64,000 bases of DNA from an uncultured Ruminococcus sp. (GTDB taxonomy: Bacteria > Bacillota > Clostridia > Oscillospirales > Ruminococcaceae). The notes beneath the pieces are model-generated. The model worked only from the letters and a program-made list of their open reading frames with translations. It ran no database searches and had not been told where the DNA came from. The stretch is taken from the NCBI GenBank assembly GCA_934435205.1, contig CAKSAK010000003.1, forward strand, positions 186,001 to 250,000, read 5' to 3'. This document shows positions 1 through 9,327 of this stretch, in pieces (within the stretch, counting starts at the first letter, position 1; each line of letters begins with the position of its first letter). The translations under genes and the position numbers were made by a program.

Positions 1-761
1 CGCCTGAACTTATCCCAAAGTTTGCAAACATATGCAGCCAGTCTGACGGAAAAATAGACAAGGTAGCGTTTGTTGTTGATATAAGAGGCGGCGACCTTTT
101 TCTGAAGCTTCAAGACACAGTAAAGCAGCTTCAGGGCGAGGGCGTGAGTCTTAAAATACTTTTCCTTGACAGCTCAGATGACGTTATCGTGAGAAGATAC
201 AAGGAAACAAGAAGAAAACACCCTCTTGACGAGGTGTCATACGGAAATATAAGAAAAGCTATTGAAACTGAGCGTGAGATATTAAGACCTATAAAAGCAC
301 AGGCTGATTTTTATATAGACACGTCAAGAAGCTCAACAGCTCAATTTAAGGAAAGGCTTTATTCCATATTCCTTGGAAACGACGAGTTTATGCATATTGA
401 TGTTCAGTCGTTCGGTTTCAAGTTCGGTGCAATGAGCGAGGGCGACCTTGTATTTGACGTAAGGTGTCTGCCTAATCCGTTTTATGTACCTGAGCTTAAG
501 AACAAAACAGGTCTTGACAAGGACGTTTATGATTATGTTTTGAGCTTTGACGAAGCCAAAGTGCTTCTAGGAAAGCTAACAGATCTTATCGACTATCTTA
601 TACCTCTTTACGAAAAAGAGGGCAAGTCACAGCTTGTTATAGCGTTCGGCTGTACGGGCGGAAAGCATAGAAGCGTTACCTTTGCAGAAGCAGTTGCGGA
701 GCATCTGAGAAAGCAAGGTCACAGGATAAGAATAACACACAGAGATATAAATAATCAGTAA
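1..761 (+). CDS. rapZ: RapZ (YvcJ) nucleotide-binding / RNase adapter protein, 5' truncated by window edge
   Basis: The reading frame is open from base 3, so the gene begins upstream of the window and only the C-terminal ~252 residues are present. Visible family landmarks are VVDIRGG, LFLDSSDDVIVRRYKETRRKHP and the C-terminal GCTGGKHRSV, typical of the RapZ/YvcJ family of GTP/ATP-binding proteins. In E. coli RapZ guides RNase E to the GlmZ small RNA; in Firmicutes YvcJ has a less defined role, so the regulatory target here is unknown. The N-terminal P-loop lies outside the window. whiA follows after 13 bases, the usual neighbour. The gluconeogenesis factor gene yvcK, often placed between the two, is absent from that position. 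Confidence 0.95.
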   Translation, partial: PELIPKFANICSQSDGKIDKVAFVVDIRGGDLFLKLQDTVKQLQGEGVSLKILFLDSSDDVIVRRYKETRRKHPLDEVSYGNIRKAIETEREILRPIKAQADFYIDTSRSSTAQFKERLYSIFLGNDEFMHIDVQSFGFKFGAMSEGDLVFDVRCLPNPFYVPELKNKTGLDKDVYDYVLSFDEAKVLLGKLTDLIDYLIPLYEKEGKSQLVIAFGCTGGKHRSVTFAEAVAEHLRKQGHRIRITHRDINNQ

Positions 762-774
762 GGCGGTTTGAAAG

Positions 775-1716
775 TTGGAGGACGTATCCTTTTCATACAG
801 AGCAAAAGAAGAAATAATCAGCAAGATAAATTCAAAGCCAAAGGCTGACGTGTGCATGATGGGCATGCTCACATACTGTAACTGCCTGTCAGATGATGAG
901 ATATCTTTTCTCACTGAAAATAAAGCGGTAGCAGACTTTTTCGTGTTGAACACCGGCAGGATAACAGGCAATGAGAATGCAGTCGTGGTCACAGAGCAGA
1001 AAAAGCGAAACGGCGTTGTGCTTTACGCTTTAGATATTCCTGAGCGTGAGGACAGGCTCATGCTTCTTGACTATTTCAGAATGGATAAGAGCAGGCGTTT
1101 GGAAGAAGCTGACCTGCCTAAAGAGAAGTTTTATCCACAGCTCGTGGCTGGTATATTTCTTGCCTGCGGTTCAGTGAACAATCCTGAGAAAAAATATCAT
1201 ATGGAGTTCGTTATGCCAACGCTGGAGCTTTGCAATGATTTTGGTATGCTGCTTATAGATAATTACGATATCACTCCAAAGCACGTTGAACGTAAGAACG
1301 CACAGATAGTTTACATAAAAGAGTCTGAGAATATCATAGATATGCTTACTCTTATGGGCGCGCCTATGTGTTCGCTTGAACTTATGAACGTAAAAATGAT
1401 GAAAGATATGCGCAACAAGATAAACCGAGCGGTGAACTGCGACAACGCCAATATAGAGAAGTCGTTGAAAGCAGCGGAAAAGCAGATAAGCGATATCGAG
1501 CTTATAGACGAGACAGTGGGGCTTTATTCTCTTCCTGATAATTTGCAGGAGATAGCTGAGCTTAGATATAATAATCCTGACTTTAATCTTAAAGATCTTG
1601 GTGCAGCCATAGATCCTCCTATCTCACGTTCTGGGGCAAACCACAGATTGCAGAAGATAGCAGAGATAGCAGACAGGATAAGAGAGGAAAAAGGTCTTGC
1701 ACTGAAAGAGGAATAA
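775..1716 (+). CDS. whiA: DNA-binding protein WhiA
   Basis: The 313-residue product matches WhiA in length and layout: an N-terminal LAGLIDADG-like (degenerate homing-endonuclease) fold and a C-terminal helix-turn-helix, with the conserved end containing HRLQKIAEIADRI. WhiA is a nucleoid-associated or transcription factor, needed for sporulation septation in Streptomyces and affecting division and chromosome segregation in Bacillus. The start is a TTG codon, supported by AGGCGG at 761-766 with eight bases of spacing; no ATG lies in a better position. It is probably cotranscribed with rapZ upstream and with dnaE, which starts four bases after its stop. Confidence 0.95.
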   Translation: MEDVSFSYRAKEEIISKINSKPKADVCMMGMLTYCNCLSDDEISFLTENKAVADFFVLNTGRITGNENAVVVTEQKKRNGVVLYALDIPEREDRLMLLDYFRMDKSRRLEEADLPKEKFYPQLVAGIFLACGSVNNPEKKYHMEFVMPTLELCNDFGMLLIDNYDITPKHVERKNAQIVYIKESENIIDMLTLMGAPMCSLELMNVKMMKDMRNKINRAVNCDNANIEKSLKAAEKQISDIELIDETVGLYSLPDNLQEIAELRYNNPDFNLKDLGAAIDPPISRSGANHRLQKIAEIADRIREEKGLALKEE

Positions 1717-1719
1717 AAA

Positions 1720-4700
1720 ATGCCTGAGTTTGTACATCTTCATCTTCATAGTGAATATTCGCTCCTTGACGGCGCCTGCCGTATCAAGGAGCTTGTTTTG
1801 CGTGTAAAGGAGCTTGGACAGAAGGCCGTTGCGGTCACAGACCATGGAAATATGTTTGCGGCAGTGGAGTTTTACAACGAATGTCTTGCTCAGGGCATAA
1901 AGCCTATAATAGGCTGTGAGGTGTATGTTGCACCAAGAACACGATTTGACAAGCTAGCGAAGATAGACAGTTCGCCTTACCACCTTGTGCTTCTGTGCGA
2001 AAACAACGAGGGTTATCAAAATCTTATAAAGCTTGTGTCGGCGGCATATACAGAGGGCTTTTACAGCAAACCGAGAGTAGATGTTGAATTGCTTGAAAAA
2101 TATCATAAGGGGCTTATCTGTCTGTCGGCTTGTCTTGCAGGCGAGATACCCAGAAAGCTTACCAATGGCGATTATGATGGTGCAAAGCAGACTGCTCTTA
2201 AATATCGTGATATATTCGGCAGGGATAATTACTTTATAGAGCTGCAAAACCATAAGTTTGCAGACCAGCAGAGAATATTGCCTATGCTTATAAGGCTTTC
2301 ACGAGAAACGGGTATACCGATGGTCTGCACTAATGATGCACACTATCTCAAACGGTCAGATGCAAACGCCCAGCGTGTGCTAATGTGTATCTCAACAGGC
2401 ACGACACTTGACGATCCAAGCAGGCTTGAATTTCCTACGGACGAGTTCTATGTAAAGTCAGCAGAAGAAATGGCGGAGCTTTTTCCCTCTCAGCCTGAGT
2501 CGCTGGAGAATACAGTAAAGATAGCTGACAGATGTAATGTAAGCTTTGAGTTTGGCAAAACAAAGCTTCCGTATTTCCATATAGACGGCGTTTCAGATAA
2601 CGAAAAGTTTCTTCGTGATATGTGCATGAAAGGGCTTTATAAACGTTATGAAAAGCCTACCAAAGAGGCTTTGGAGCGTGTTGACTATGAACTTGACGTT
2701 ATAACGAGAATGGGATATACTGACTATTATCTTATAGTATGGGATTTCGTACATTATGCAAAGACACATGGCATACCTGTGGGCTGCGGTCGTGGCTCAG
2801 GCGCAGGAAGCCTTTGTGCATATTGTATCGGTATAACAGGTATAGACCCGCTGAAATATGACTTGCTCTTTGAGCGTTTTCTCAACCCTGAGAGAGTTTC
2901 CATGCCTGACTTCGATATAGATTTCTGCATGGAGGGCAGACAGCGTGTTATTGATTACGTTGTGGGAAAATACGGCTCTGACCATGTGGCGCAGATCGCA
3001 ACTTTCGGCACGCTTGCGGCAAAGCAGGCGGTCAGAGACGTGGCAAGGGCAATGGGTCTGCCTTATCAGACAGGAGATATGCTTGCAAAGAAGATACCAA
3101 GGGGTCAGCCGCTTAAATATTCCATAGAGAATATACCTGAGCTTAGTTCCCTTTATAAGACTGATATGAAGTTACGACAACTTCTTGATATTGCCATGAG
3201 CGTCGAGGGTATGCCACGAAATGTATCTACCCACGCAGCAGGCGTTGTTATCACAAAAGAGCCTGTGGATTTTTATGTTCCTCTTTATGCCCGTGACGGG
3301 CAGGTTTCCACACAGTATACAATGACAGTGCTTGAACGTTTGGGACTTCTGAAAATAGATTTTCTCGGACTTCGCAACCTTACTATAATAGACCACTGCC
3401 GCAAGCAGGTGATAAAAACTCACCCTGATTTTAATTTGGAGAAGATACCTCTTGACGACAAGGCGGTGTATGAAATGTTGTCACAGGGCAAAACAGAGGG
3501 CGTTTTCCAGTTTGAAAGTGCAGGAATGACCGCAACTGTCATGAAGCTTCGCCCTGAAAGATTAGAGGACCTTATAGCAGTTATCTCTCTTTACCGCCCA
3601 GGACCTATGGACTCGATCCCAACATATATCCGAAACCGCCATGAACCTGACAGGATAGTGTATAAGCACCCATTGCTCAAAGGCATACTTGAAGTGACAT
3701 ACGGCTGTATAGTTTATCAGGAGCAGGTAATGCAGATATTCCGCACCCTTGCAGGATATTCATACGGCAGGGCGGATATCGTAAGGCGAGCAATGGCTAA
3801 GAAAAAAGCCGCTGTCTTGGAAAACGAGCGAAAGGCGTTTATCTACGGTGAAAAAGGGCAGTGCTGTGGTGCAGTGGCAAACGGCGTGCCTGCAAATGTT
3901 GCCAATGAGATATTTGACGAAATGACCTCTTTTGCAAGCTATGCCTTTAACAAATCCCATGCGGCGGCTTATGCAACTATCGCATATCAGACGGCGTATT
4001 TAAAATGCCATTTCTATAAAGAATACATGGCGGCACTTATGACTATCACGCTTCTTGACAGCACGGACAAGCTTTACGGCTATATTGCAGACGTGGGCAA
4101 AAACGGCGTGAAGATATTGCCGCTGGATATAAATAAGAGCGAAAGCGGTTTTGTGGCTGAACCTGAGGGAATACGCTTTGCACTTCTTGCGGTTAAGTCA
4201 CTTGGTGAGGGGGCTATCGACAGGATAGTTTCTGAGCGTAAATCAGGTGGAGCGTTCCGTTCGCTTCAAGACTTTTGTACACGAGTTTCAGGCAGAGATA
4301 TCCATCTGAGAACAGTGGAAGCACTTATAAAGAGTGGAGCTTTTGACGGTTTTGGATACACCAGACGTGAACATCTCAATGCTTGCGAGGACATAATGAA
4401 AAGCGTAACTAGGTCAGACGGAAGTGTGATTGAGGGTCAACTTGACTTGTTTGGCATGGGTGTTGCTTCGCCGATGGAAAAGAAGATAGAACGCTGCGGC
4501 GAGTTTGACGAACAGCAGCTTCTTGAATTTGAGCATGAAGCTCTTGGTATGTATATATCCGCTCACCCGATAGACCGCTTTGAGTGTGTGATCTCAGCCG
4601 CAAGGTGCGTAACCTCTGCACAGCTCATAAAAGCCTGCTCGGACGAGGGCAGAACGGCTGACAAGCGTTTCGCTGACGGAGCAGAAGTAGACTATGCAGG

Positions 4701-5190
4701 AATGATCAGGGGCAGAAAAATGCTAAAGACCAAAAAAGGCGACATGATGTGTTTTGTGGAGCTTGAAGACAAGTTCGGGACATTAGAGATAGTGGTTTTC
4801 CCTTCAGTTTTTCAAACTATGGGAGGCCTTATAAAAGACAGAGCGCTTCTGCACGTTAAAGGCAAGATATCATGCAAAGAGGAAGAAGAACCTAAGATAC
4901 TTGCGGATATGCTCGAGCCTGTCGATAGATTTTGCTCATTACAGCTTCAAAGGGATATTTGCGTAAGACTTGTTTCAAGAGACGCAGAGGGCATAAAGGC
5001 GGTCAGGGCGATAGCTGAGAAATACAGTGCACAGAGCGGTTCAAAGTTTGCGGTATTTTTCAGCGATATACGCAAAATGACAGGCATAAAGTCTGTTCAT
5101 GCTGTGAAAATGTGTCCTGAACTGCTCGTCGAACTTGAAAACAGACTAGGAGCTGAAAACGTTGTATTTATGGATAGAAAAGGAGAATAA
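1720..5190 (+). CDS. dnaE: DNA polymerase III subunit alpha (DnaE)
   Basis: This is a C-family replicative polymerase of 1156 residues, the normal length for DnaE. The N-terminal PHP domain keeps its metal-ligand motifs (HLHSEYSLLDG, TDHGN, NDAHYL). The catalytic acidic residues lie in PDFDIDF at about 396-402 and in KIDFLGL at about 545-551. An OB-fold of the ssDNA-binding type begins near residue 990. Firmicutes normally pair DnaE (lagging-strand initiation) with PolC, which is not in this window. AGAGGA lies seven bases before the ATG. The preceding whiA and the following small gene are close enough to share a transcript. Confidence 0.97.
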   Translation: MPEFVHLHLHSEYSLLDGACRIKELVLRVKELGQKAVAVTDHGNMFAAVEFYNECLAQGIKPIIGCEVYVAPRTRFDKLAKIDSSPYHLVLLCENNEGYQNLIKLVSAAYTEGFYSKPRVDVELLEKYHKGLICLSACLAGEIPRKLTNGDYDGAKQTALKYRDIFGRDNYFIELQNHKFADQQRILPMLIRLSRETGIPMVCTNDAHYLKRSDANAQRVLMCISTGTTLDDPSRLEFPTDEFYVKSAEEMAELFPSQPESLENTVKIADRCNVSFEFGKTKLPYFHIDGVSDNEKFLRDMCMKGLYKRYEKPTKEALERVDYELDVITRMGYTDYYLIVWDFVHYAKTHGIPVGCGRGSGAGSLCAYCIGITGIDPLKYDLLFERFLNPERVSMPDFDIDFCMEGRQRVIDYVVGKYGSDHVAQIATFGTLAAKQAVRDVARAMGLPYQTGDMLAKKIPRGQPLKYSIENIPELSSLYKTDMKLRQLLDIAMSVEGMPRNVSTHAAGVVITKEPVDFYVPLYARDGQVSTQYTMTVLERLGLLKIDFLGLRNLTIIDHCRKQVIKTHPDFNLEKIPLDDKAVYEMLSQGKTEGVFQFESAGMTATVMKLRPERLEDLIAVISLYRPGPMDSIPTYIRNRHEPDRIVYKHPLLKGILEVTYGCIVYQEQVMQIFRTLAGYSYGRADIVRRAMAKKKAAVLENERKAFIYGEKGQCCGAVANGVPANVANEIFDEMTSFASYAFNKSHAAAYATIAYQTAYLKCHFYKEYMAALMTITLLDSTDKLYGYIADVGKNGVKILPLDINKSESGFVAEPEGIRFALLAVKSLGEGAIDRIVSERKSGGAFRSLQDFCTRVSGRDIHLRTVEALIKSGAFDGFGYTRREHLNACEDIMKSVTRSDGSVIEGQLDLFGMGVASPMEKKIERCGEFDEQQLLEFEHEALGMYISAHPIDRFECVISAARCVTSAQLIKACSDEGRTADKRFADGAEVDYAGMIRGRKMLKTKKGDMMCFVELEDKFGTLEIVVFPSVFQTMGGLIKDRALLHVKGKISCKEEEEPKILADMLEPVDRFCSLQLQRDICVRLVSRDAEGIKAVRAIAEKYSAQSGSKFAVFFSDIRKMTGIKSVHAVKMCPELLVELENRLGAENVVFMDRKGE

Positions 5191-5192
5191 AA

Positions 5193-5360
5193 ATGGAGCC
5201 AAGAACATATAAGGTAACAAAAATTGACGGCGATTATGCACATCTTCTCAATGTGGACACAGGCGAAGATCTTCTTATGGCAAGAGCGCTTTTGCCTGAC
5301 GAAACAGACGAGGGAACAATGCTTCACTGGGAAAATTTCATTTATACGGTAATAGAATAA
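5193..5360 (+). CDS. Small 55-residue protein of unknown function
   Basis: This ORF starts two bases after the dnaE stop, with AGGAG at 5181-5185 inside the end of dnaE, eight to nine bases before the ATG. The product contains YKVTKIDGDYAHLLNVDTGE followed by an acidic stretch and ends in ENFIYTVIE, a pattern suggesting a compact all-beta fold. It loosely resembles small DUF3006-type proteins (xxDGDYAxL opening), but the match is weak and from memory. The in-frame ribosome site, lack of rare-codon oddities and tight coupling to dnaE argue that it is a real gene. No function can be given. Confidence 0.7.
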   Translation: MEPRTYKVTKIDGDYAHLLNVDTGEDLLMARALLPDETDEGTMLHWENFIYTVIE

Positions 5361-5389
5361 GTGTATTTATGAAATTCTTGTGAAAAGTA

Positions 5390-5418
5390 TGGAAATCTGC
5401 ACAGGAATGTGATATACT
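5390..5418 (+). promoter_or_regulatory. Probable promoter for the M16 peptidase pair
   Basis: TGGAAA (5390-5395) is separated by 17 bases from TATACT (5413-5418), and the -10 is preceded by TG at 5410-5411, an extended -10. The -35 matches the sigma-A consensus at only four of six positions, so the call is moderate. The leader that follows is about 55 bases long. Confidence 0.4.
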
Positions 5419-5427
5419 ATATTATTA

Positions 5428-5463
5428 TCGTGTTATCACGAAAAATTTTAGCGTGAAAACGCT
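5428..5463 (+). promoter_or_regulatory. Two small hairpins in the leader of the M16 peptidase operon
   Basis: TCGTG-TTAT-CACGA (5428-5441) and AGCGT-GAAA-ACGCT (5450-5463) form two short stem-loops; the second has a GNRA tetraloop and ends one base before the ribosome site TGAAGGAG. They could protect the 5' end or tune translation; no known riboswitch class is recognised. Confidence 0.4.
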
Positions 5464-5478
5464 TGAAGGAGTAATCAA

Positions 5479-6765
5479 ATGGCTGTATCTTATAGTAGAG
5501 AAGAACTCGGCAGAGGGATATCTTTTACAAGAATATATGACAAGAAATTCAAGTCAAACTGCGTGAAGATAGCATTTATATCACCGCTGAACGAAAAAAC
5601 AGCCTGCGTAAATGCAATGCTGCAAACCGTGCTTGTGACATCAAATGCAGAGATACCTTCACGAAAAAAGCTTACATCTACACTCACAGGACTTTATGGC
5701 TCTAGTATTGGTACGAACTGCGGTACCATAGGCGACTATCAGTCTGTGGGACTGTCAGCAAGCTTTATCGGCGACGATTATACCATAGACGGTGAAGTGA
5801 TATCCGTTCAAGTGGTAAGACAGCTTTTGAACTGTCTGCTCAGACCGCACCTTGTTGACGGAAAGTTCTGTGAGAAGTATTTTACTTTGAGAAAACAAGA
5901 GCTTATCGATGCTATTGTTGCCACTGTCAATGACAAGCGTGGCTATGCACTTTTGCAGGCGAAAAAGGTCATATTTGAGGGCGAGCCTGCGGCGGTGTCT
6001 GCCATAGGCACTGTGGAGCTTGCCGAGAACATAACTCAGGAAGATCTGTTAAGACAGCACAAAAAACTTCTTGAAAGTGCAAAGATAGAGATAACAATAT
6101 CAGGCGGCGGAAATACGGCTGCTGCGGAAAAGCTTATAAGAGATGAAATGGCGGCGCTTGAAAGAGTTTCACCTGTGGAGAAGATAGAATACAGGCACAA
6201 TTCTCCTGCAAAGGCAGAGCCTGTATATAGAGAGCTTAAAATGCAGGTAAGCCAAAGCAAAATGGTCATGGCATTCAAGTCTGACTATGAGGATATCTAC
6301 ACCGCAAAGCTTTTCTGTATGCTTCTTGGCGCAACGCCTTTTTCAAAGCTTTTTGCAAACGTGAGAGAAAAGCTCAGCCTTTGCTATTATTGTTCTTCCG
6401 CATATGCCGATAGAAAGGGCACTCTTTTTATCGATAGTGGCGTTGAAAGCTGTAACATAGAAAAGGCAAAAAAAGCTATCGAAGAACAGCTTGAAGCCAT
6501 ATGTAATGGTGATTTTACAGATGAGGAGCTTGAAAACACAAAGAAATCTCTTTGCGGTGGCTTCAAGTCAAATTATGACAGCATATATGATATCATGGGT
6601 TGGTATGCTGCACAGAACACACGAAACACGGCGTTTACTCCAGAAGAGATAAACGAGAGAATAGCGAAGATCACCCGTGAGGACATAATAAGCTGTGCAA
6701 AGACTTTCAAGCCTGATACAGTTTTCGTTATCAGGGGCGAGGAAGAGGAGGTCTGTGATGGATAA
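5479..6765 (+). CDS. M16 family peptidase-like protein, inactive partner (YmfF-type)
   Basis: The 428-residue protein has the two-domain layout of M16 (insulinase/pitrilysin-like) peptidases. It resembles the Firmicute YmfF family (KIAFISPL start, GLYGSSI, central AKLFCMLLG, SKLFANVREKLSLCYYCSS). No HxxEH zinc motif is present, so it should not cleave peptides itself. M16B enzymes often work as a dead/active pair, and the next gene supplies the HFLEH subunit. The ATG is preceded by AAGGAG with seven bases of spacing. The stop overlaps the next start by eight bases, implying coupled translation. Natural substrate unknown. Confidence 0.88.
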   Translation: MAVSYSREELGRGISFTRIYDKKFKSNCVKIAFISPLNEKTACVNAMLQTVLVTSNAEIPSRKKLTSTLTGLYGSSIGTNCGTIGDYQSVGLSASFIGDDYTIDGEVISVQVVRQLLNCLLRPHLVDGKFCEKYFTLRKQELIDAIVATVNDKRGYALLQAKKVIFEGEPAAVSAIGTVELAENITQEDLLRQHKKLLESAKIEITISGGGNTAAAEKLIRDEMAALERVSPVEKIEYRHNSPAKAEPVYRELKMQVSQSKMVMAFKSDYEDIYTAKLFCMLLGATPFSKLFANVREKLSLCYYCSSAYADRKGTLFIDSGVESCNIEKAKKAIEEQLEAICNGDFTDEELENTKKSLCGGFKSNYDSIYDIMGWYAAQNTRNTAFTPEEINERIAKITREDIISCAKTFKPDTVFVIRGEEEEVCDG

Positions 6766-8032
6766 GGAGATCGTAAAGAGCGAGCGACTGGGCGAGAGCT
6801 ACAGCGTTTTTCATCACCCGTCAGGACTTGATGTGCTTGTGTGGAAAATGGAGGGCTTCACAACTACAGAAGCCATATTTGCCACAAAGTACGGCTCAAT
6901 TTACAACTGTTTCAAGACCAAGGACAGCAAAGATTTCATCACTGTGCCTGAGGGCATAGCCCATTTTCTTGAGCATAAGCTTTTTGAAAACGAGGACACA
7001 GATGTTTTTGAGCTATATGCAAAAACTGGTGCCAACGCAAACGCTTTCACGTCTTTTGATGAAACGGCATATACATTCAGTTGTTCGGAAAATTGGGAGG
7101 ACTCTCTTGAAATTCTCCTTGACTTTGTTCAGAAGCCATATTTTACAGAGCAGTCTGTAGCAAAAGAGCAGGGCATAATCGGTCAGGAAATAAAAATGTG
7201 TGCAGATTCTCCTGAAAGACAGTGCTTTTATAATCTGCTCAGAGCAATGTATGTAAATCACCCTATCAAGATAGATATTGCAGGTACTGTTGATACTATT
7301 GCTGAGATAACCCCTGATCTTCTTTATAAGTGTTATTACACTTTCTATAATCTTCACAACATGGTCCTTGCCATTGCAGGAAATGTTGACGAGGATAAGG
7401 TCATGGAAATATGTGATAAAATGTTGAAGCCTTGCGAGGATATGAAGCTTGAAACAAAGCTTCCTGATGAGCCAGAGAATGTAGCTCAGAAAAAGATATT
7501 TCAGAGCTTTCCTGTGGGTCTGCCGCTTTTCAATATCGGCTTCAAGTGCAAACCTTACGAGGGCAGAGAACTTTTCAAAAAGGCTGGAACAGCGTCAGTT
7601 GCGCTTCATCTGCTCATAGGCTCGTCATCACCGCTCTATAAGCAGCTTTTTGACGACGGACTTATCAATTCTCAGTTCGGCGTTGAGGTGTTCACAAGCG
7701 GTGGAGTATTCTCTCCAATAATCTCAGGCGAATCCCATGACCCCGAAGAGCTTTACCGCCGCTATCTTGCTGAGATAGAGCGTGTCAAGACAGAGGGCTT
7801 TGACAAGGAGCAGTTTGACATGATAAAGCGTTCTATGTATGGTGAGATAGTAAGGGGCATGAACAATCCTGAAAGAGCCGCAGATTATCTCGCGGAGAGT
7901 TATTTTGAAAATTCTGACGCTTTCTATGAAGCGCAGGTGCTTGCAGAAATGACTGTAGAGGATTGCGAAAACGCCGTAAGAGAAATGTTCGACCCTGAAA
8001 AGTCGTCTATCTCTGTGGTAGATAATAAGTAG
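6758..8032 (+). CDS. M16 family zinc metallopeptidase, active partner (YmfH-type)
   Basis: The 424-residue protein carries the inverted zinc motif HFLEH at about residues 69-73, and a downstream glutamate in GQEIKMC at about 144 is the likely third ligand. It closely fits the YmfH family that accompanies YmfF. An upstream ATG at 6695 would give a longer ORF, but 6758 is chosen because GGAAGAGGAGG precedes it directly and the conserved N-terminus begins there. The enzyme presumably forms a heterodimer with the preceding inactive subunit and acts in the cytosol, since no signal peptide is visible. Substrate is unknown; related pairs mature or degrade small peptides. Confidence 0.9.
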   Translation: MDKEIVKSERLGESYSVFHHPSGLDVLVWKMEGFTTTEAIFATKYGSIYNCFKTKDSKDFITVPEGIAHFLEHKLFENEDTDVFELYAKTGANANAFTSFDETAYTFSCSENWEDSLEILLDFVQKPYFTEQSVAKEQGIIGQEIKMCADSPERQCFYNLLRAMYVNHPIKIDIAGTVDTIAEITPDLLYKCYYTFYNLHNMVLAIAGNVDEDKVMEICDKMLKPCEDMKLETKLPDEPENVAQKKIFQSFPVGLPLFNIGFKCKPYEGRELFKKAGTASVALHLLIGSSSPLYKQLFDDGLINSQFGVEVFTSGGVFSPIISGESHDPEELYRRYLAEIERVKTEGFDKEQFDMIKRSMYGEIVRGMNNPERAADYLAESYFENSDAFYEAQVLAEMTVEDCENAVREMFDPEKSSISVVDNK

Positions 8033-8073
8033 ATACTTTGAGCCGCAGGCTCAGTGAAAGGAATGATAATTTT

Positions 8074-9327
8074 ATGACAGCATTGCAGTTTCTTGCCGAC
8101 TCTTCGGCAAATGACGCAATAAGGGAAAAACTCAGAGAGTTTCCGAACAGAGTGTATTTCCCTAATTTCGGGAAGGGTGACAATATCTTCAAAGAGGGTA
8201 TTGATATCGACAGAGTGCTATTTACAGTGCCAGGCACGAATTTCAAGATATATTGGTATGGTTTTTTAATAACCATCGGAATTCTTCTTGCGATGATATA
8301 CGGTTTCAGAAGAATGAAGACCGTAGGCATCGACCCTGACAGAGCAACAGATTCCGTTATCGGCGGACTTATTGGAGCTATCTTTGGCGCAAGATTTTAT
8401 TATATCATCTTTAATACAGAGGGCATGAAATTCTCAGAGTTTTTCAATATCCGTGACGGTGGTCTTGCTATCTACGGCGGAATCATCGGTGCGATACTTG
8501 TGGGCGGAATAATAGCTAAAATAAGGAAGCTGAAGCTTACAGCACTTCTTGACGTTGTCGCACCTTGCTTTCTTATCGGTCAGTGTATCGGACGTTGGGG
8601 CAACTTCTTTAATCAGGAGGCCTTCGGTGCAAATACAAAGCTTCCTTGGGGCATGATAAGCAACACCACAATGGAATATATCTCAAACCACTATGACGAG
8701 CTTGGCGGTCAGGTGTCAGCCCTTGATCCTATCCACCCATGCTTCCTCTATGAGTCTATCTGGTGTCTTATCGGATTTATAATCCTGCACTTCTATCTTA
8801 AACACCGCAAGTTTGACGGCGAAGTATTTCTTATGTACACAGGCTGGTACGGTCTGGGAAGATTTTTCATCGAGGGTCTGAGAACAGATTCCCTCTATCT
8901 TGGAAACATAAGAGTATCACAGCTTGTTGCAGGCACTTGCGTTCTTGCTTCACTTGTACTTATTATCGTGTTCAGAGGTATCACAAAGAGAAACAGCGAC
9001 TACAAGCTGTTCGTTGATACAGAGCTTTCAAAGGCTCAGCTTGAACAGTATAACAGCTACAATGATATCCAGAAAGAGAAGAAAGAACTTAAGCACAAGA
9101 TAAAGGAAGCCAAGGATAAGGGCGAAAGCTTCATCGAGCTTCAGAAAGAATATGACGAAAAGTTCGGCAAGCAAGCTCAAAAAGACAAGCTTAAAGAAGC
9201 CGAGGAAAAGGACAAGGAGTCACATACCAAAGCCGAGGAGGAGTATAAGTCCATACTTGACGAGGACTCTGAGGACTCTGACAGTGAAGAAAAAGACAAT
9301 GATGAAAATGATACGGAGGAAGAATAA
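8074..9327 (+). CDS. lgt: Prolipoprotein diacylglyceryl transferase with long charged C-terminal tail
   Basis: Lgt transfers diacylglycerol from phosphatidylglycerol to the lipobox cysteine of prolipoproteins at the membrane. Residues ~45-300 have the family's multiple membrane helices and motifs (YWYGFLI, GGLAIYGGIIG, GRWGNFFNQEAFG, HPCFLYES). The protein is 417 residues, well above the usual ~260-290. The extra ~110 residues after about 305 are almost wholly K, E, D and Q, probably a cytosolic coiled coil with a very acidic end. The start is the ATG at 8074 with GAAAGGA upstream; the in-frame TTG at 8038 lacks a site. It would process the lipoprotein encoded at 55962. Confidence 0.95.
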   Translation: MTALQFLADSSANDAIREKLREFPNRVYFPNFGKGDNIFKEGIDIDRVLFTVPGTNFKIYWYGFLITIGILLAMIYGFRRMKTVGIDPDRATDSVIGGLIGAIFGARFYYIIFNTEGMKFSEFFNIRDGGLAIYGGIIGAILVGGIIAKIRKLKLTALLDVVAPCFLIGQCIGRWGNFFNQEAFGANTKLPWGMISNTTMEYISNHYDELGGQVSALDPIHPCFLYESIWCLIGFIILHFYLKHRKFDGEVFLMYTGWYGLGRFFIEGLRTDSLYLGNIRVSQLVAGTCVLASLVLIIVFRGITKRNSDYKLFVDTELSKAQLEQYNSYNDIQKEKKELKHKIKEAKDKGESFIELQKEYDEKFGKQAQKDKLKEAEEKDKESHTKAEEEYKSILDEDSEDSDSEEKDNDENDTEEE

